Shown here piece after piece: positions 62,207 to 64,000 of a DNA stretch of 64,000 nucleotides. The notes beneath the pieces are model-generated. The model made no database searches, was not told the origin of the DNA, and saw nothing but the letters and a program-made list of their open reading frames with translations. A program made the translations under genes and the position numbers. The stretch comes from Planctomycetota bacterium (lineage in GTDB: Bacteria > Planctomycetota > Phycisphaerae > Phycisphaerales > SM1A02). The stretch is from positions 1 through 64,000 of the forward strand of contig JAAERN010000039.1 in assembly GCA_024230295.1 (NCBI GenBank). The letters are read 5' to 3'. Within the stretch, counting starts at the first letter, position 1. The number at the start of each line of letters is the position of its first letter.

Positions 62207-62683
62207 ATGACCGACCCACTTTTCGACATCTCCGGACACGATCTCTCCAATGTCCACGTGCCGCCGAATCGTTTGGATGAACTCCTGCCACAGTGCGGCG
62301 ACATGCGGCAGGTAGACCGCGTCGTGTGGATCGATGACACGTCCAAGTACGCCATTGGCGTCAAAGAAGTCCGAGATGATGAGTTCTGGGTCCCTGGGCA
62401 CATTCCCGGCCGACCTTTGCTTCCGGGTGTCATCATGATCGAGGCGGCAGCTCAACTCAGCAGCGTGCTCTACCAGTTCAAGCTCCAATTCGAAAACGCC
62501 GGATTCCTCGGATTTACCCGAGTCGATAATTGCGTGTTCCGAGGAAGTGCAGAGCCCGGCGATACGCTGGTCCTACTTGCAGTTGAGAAGAAGTTTCAGC
62601 GGCGACGATTTTCCTGCGACGCACAGGGGCTGATCAATGGCAACGTCGTTTTCGAGGTGAAGTGCACCGGAATGCGAATCTGA
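62207..62683 (+). CDS. FabZ-like hydroxyacyl-ACP dehydratase
   Basis: 158 residues, hot-dog fold. The active-site stretch FWVPGHIPGRPLLPGVIMIE carries the catalytic His65 and Glu79 as in FabZ (GHFPG.P.MPG.L..E). FRGSAEPGDTLVLLAVEKKF and VFEVKCTGMR complete the fold. It is somewhat longer at the N-terminus than FabZ and is not beside lpxA or fab genes, so it could serve lipid synthesis or a specialised acyl pathway. Confidence 0.78.
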   Translation: MTDPLFDISGHDLSNVHVPPNRLDELLPQCGDMRQVDRVVWIDDTSKYAIGVKEVRDDEFWVPGHIPGRPLLPGVIMIEAAAQLSSVLYQFKLQFENAGFLGFTRVDNCVFRGSAEPGDTLVLLAVEKKFQRRRFSCDAQGLINGNVVFEVKCTGMRI

Positions 62684-62690
62684 GCGGCTC

Positions 62691-63131
62691 TCAGAAGCCC
62701 AGCACGAATCCCGCTTCAAAAACCATGCTCGAGTTACGGCATCCGTATCCGTTTCGGGCCGGATACCGTCGATGGTCACCGCAATACTCGTTGATGATGA
62801 TGGGCGATCCCCAGCCCCACCCATAGCCATAGCCGTAGTTGCCGTAGCCGTAGCCAGATCCACCCCAGCGTGGCGTACTCCACTCGGCGAAGTCATTATC
62901 CGAACTCGACTCAGGAATAGTCAGCAGAATCACATCACCCGCATGGTCTCGCGCGGGGTCGTCGCTTACAAAGCGTTGGAGCGGCGTCACGCGTTTCGCG
63001 GCGGCGGTGCTATTAGAAGAAACTGCCTTGGCAATCGGAGCAGTTGCGGGAGGCGCAGGCATCTTGAGCACAACGCCGCCAAGTGCGGGCGCCGCAATCA
63101 GGACCGTCGATATGGCCAAACGGGCTGACAT
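62691..63131 (-). CDS. small exported Gly/Tyr-rich protein
   Basis: 146 residues. Signal peptide (MSARLAISTVLIAAPALGG), then an Ala/Pro/Ser-rich linker, a short domain DHAGDVILLTIPESSSDNDF, a Gly/Tyr/Trp repeat GGSGYGYGNYGYGYGWGWG and a C-terminus with two cysteines (EYCGDHRR, NGYGCRN) that could form a disulfide. It resembles surface or cell-wall proteins of low complexity. The GY repeat is the only distinctive feature. It converges on the dehydratase gene and diverges from manA. Confidence 0.55.
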   Translation of the reverse strand: MSARLAISTVLIAAPALGGVVLKMPAPPATAPIAKAVSSNSTAAAKRVTPLQRFVSDDPARDHAGDVILLTIPESSSDNDFAEWSTPRWGGSGYGYGNYGYGYGWGWGSPIIINEYCGDHRRYPARNGYGCRNSSMVFEAGFVLGF

Positions 63132-63178
63132 GACATCCCTATCCTACGTCTTTGCTGGCCCCACGCAAGGAATACTCG

Positions 63179-64000
63179 ATGCTCGATGCTCCGATTCAAT
63201 TCACTCCCCTGCTGGTCCCGAAGGTCTGGGGCGGCAGGCGGCTTGGGGGGCTGGGAAAGGCCTTGCCGCCGGACGAGCCGATCGGCGAGTCTTGGGAACT
63301 CGCCGACCTGCCCGGCGATGGGCCTTCCAGCGTTGTCTCAGAAGGACCTTTCACGGGTATCCCACTTCGTGAACTTCTGGACAGCCATCTCCTCGACATC
63401 ATGGGCGAGACGCCGCTCAACCAGCAGGAGCGATTCCCACTGCTCATCAAGTTTCTCGATGCACGCGACAACCTTTCCGTGCAGGTGCATCCCGACCAGG
63501 CATGGGCCGACACGCACCCGGGCGCATTCCTCAAGAGCGAAGCCTGGATCGTGCTTGATGCCGAGCCTGGCAGTCGAATCTGGGCAGGCGTCAAACCCGG
63601 AACGTCGCCAGATGCGCTGCTGACGGCGCTCGATGAGATTCGCCCCGAAGACGTGATGGAATGGCGCACTGCCCGCGTGGGCAGTTGCCACGTGCTGCCG
63701 AGTGGCACGTGCCATGCGCTCGGCGAGGGCGTACTCGTTGCCGAAGTTCAGACGACAAGCGATACGACATTTCGGCTCTGGGACTGGGGCCGCGCGGGGC
63801 GAGAGATGCACATCGACGCAGCGCTCGCCTGCATCGATTTCGAAACACCGCCACCAGCGGAAGTACCGGCGCCCCCGGCAGCGGACGGGCTCGCTGAAAC
63901 CATGCTCTCAGACAACCCGTGGTTTCAGATGCGTCGCATCGACTGCGGCAAAGCGACAACATGGCGTTCGGACCTAGGCAACAAGCCAATGGTGCTGATG
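63179..64000 (+). CDS. manA: mannose-6-phosphate isomerase, class I (continues beyond the window)
   Basis: 274 codons in the window from an ATG at 63179 with AAGGA 8 bases upstream; another ATG at 63186 is in a different frame. Interconverts fructose-6-P and mannose-6-P. Zinc-site and family motifs: FTPLLVPKVWGGRRL, PIGESWELAD, FLDARDNLSVQVHPDQAWAD, KSEAWIVLD, and HALGEGVLVAEVQTTSDTTF followed by RLWDWGR. A short Pro/Ala-rich linker near residue 225 begins the C-terminal part, cut by the window edge. It would feed GDP-mannose for surface glycans. Confidence 0.9.
   Translation, partial: MLDAPIQFTPLLVPKVWGGRRLGGLGKALPPDEPIGESWELADLPGDGPSSVVSEGPFTGIPLRELLDSHLLDIMGETPLNQQERFPLLIKFLDARDNLSVQVHPDQAWADTHPGAFLKSEAWIVLDAEPGSRIWAGVKPGTSPDALLTALDEIRPEDVMEWRTARVGSCHVLPSGTCHALGEGVLVAEVQTTSDTTFRLWDWGRAGREMHIDAALACIDFETPPPAEVPAPPAADGLAETMLSDNPWFQMRRIDCGKATTWRSDLGNKPMVLM

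Noticed and set aside
63186-63623. Separate gene starting at the second ATG before manA
   Set aside because: Different frame from the PMI motifs; the frame from 63179 encodes all conserved isomerase blocks.
1-64000. CRISPR arrays, insertion sequences, prophage or integrative elements
   Set aside because: No spaced direct repeats, transposase, integrase or phage structural genes were seen on either strand.

Overview
The window looks like a chromosomal segment of a high-GC Gram-negative bacterium of the Planctomycetota, most plausibly a Phycisphaerae-like lineage (inference). The basis is the combination of a Chlamydia-type Hc1 histone-like gene, many secreted proteins of no known family, a Bacteroidetes-style long PurF, a heptose/O-antigen route to LPS, and an S10-spc-alpha ribosomal cluster that lacks rpsD, rpmD, adk and map. 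I see no insertion sequences, prophage or CRISPR array. This is core chromosome with lineage-specific genes between housekeeping blocks.

Layout. 1-1441 (minus): F1 epsilon, ScpB and a DUF58-type protein. 1509-8247 (plus): ahcY behind a strong promoter, purF, rpsD, a PpiD-like protein and a Trbp111-like tRNA-binding protein. 8305-12122 (minus): ileS, a ZIP transporter and tRNA-Ala(CGC). 12197-15411 (plus): mutS and a thioredoxin-like protein. 15399-18526 (minus): secreted proteins around rpmA-obgE. 18596-24030 (plus): GNAT, dnaA, a HEAT-like protein and a DegT-like protein without its PLP lysine. 24037-28175 (minus): an NtrC-like regulator with a broken ATPase, an RDD membrane protein, a lipoprotein and a hypothetical. 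28260-30082 (plus): cdaA-cdaR for c-di-AMP. 30083-32985 (minus): tyrS, a membrane protein and pheS. 33068-47203 (minus): about 26 translation and secretion genes from rpsJ to rplQ. 47373-48716 (plus): a secreted hypothetical. 48676-55482 (minus): lysS, transglutaminase, nnrD, yhaM-like, GT2 and a BshC-like protein. 55536-59388 (plus): an SDR remnant, gmhB, a GT9 heptosyltransferase, an O-antigen ligase and plsY. 59405-60274 (minus): a UbiA-family protein. 60299-64000: purB, the Hc1-like gene, a FabZ-like dehydratase, a Gly/Tyr-rich secreted protein on the minus strand, and the start of manA.

How the genes work together. Most genes serve translation: 25 ribosomal proteins counting rpsD and rpmA, IF-1, four aminoacyl-tRNA synthetases, one tRNA and the Obg ribosome-assembly GTPase. 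Purine synthesis (purF, purB), the methyl cycle (ahcY), c-di-AMP signalling (cdaA/cdaR) and outer-surface synthesis (gmhB, GT9, ligase, GT2, manA) make up most of the rest. Many neighbours overlap by ATGA or GTGA, which indicates translational coupling.

Most unusual points: two apparent pseudoenzymes lie tail to tail (a DegT-like protein with Arg for the PLP Lys, and an NtrC-like regulator without the Walker lysine or glutamate). CdaA has DLG in place of its DGA motif. Zinc ligands are missing in IleS, S14, L36 and GmhB. A highly structured 191-nt spacer precedes rplD. A palindromic element occurs three times. One SDR gene has lost its middle in frame.
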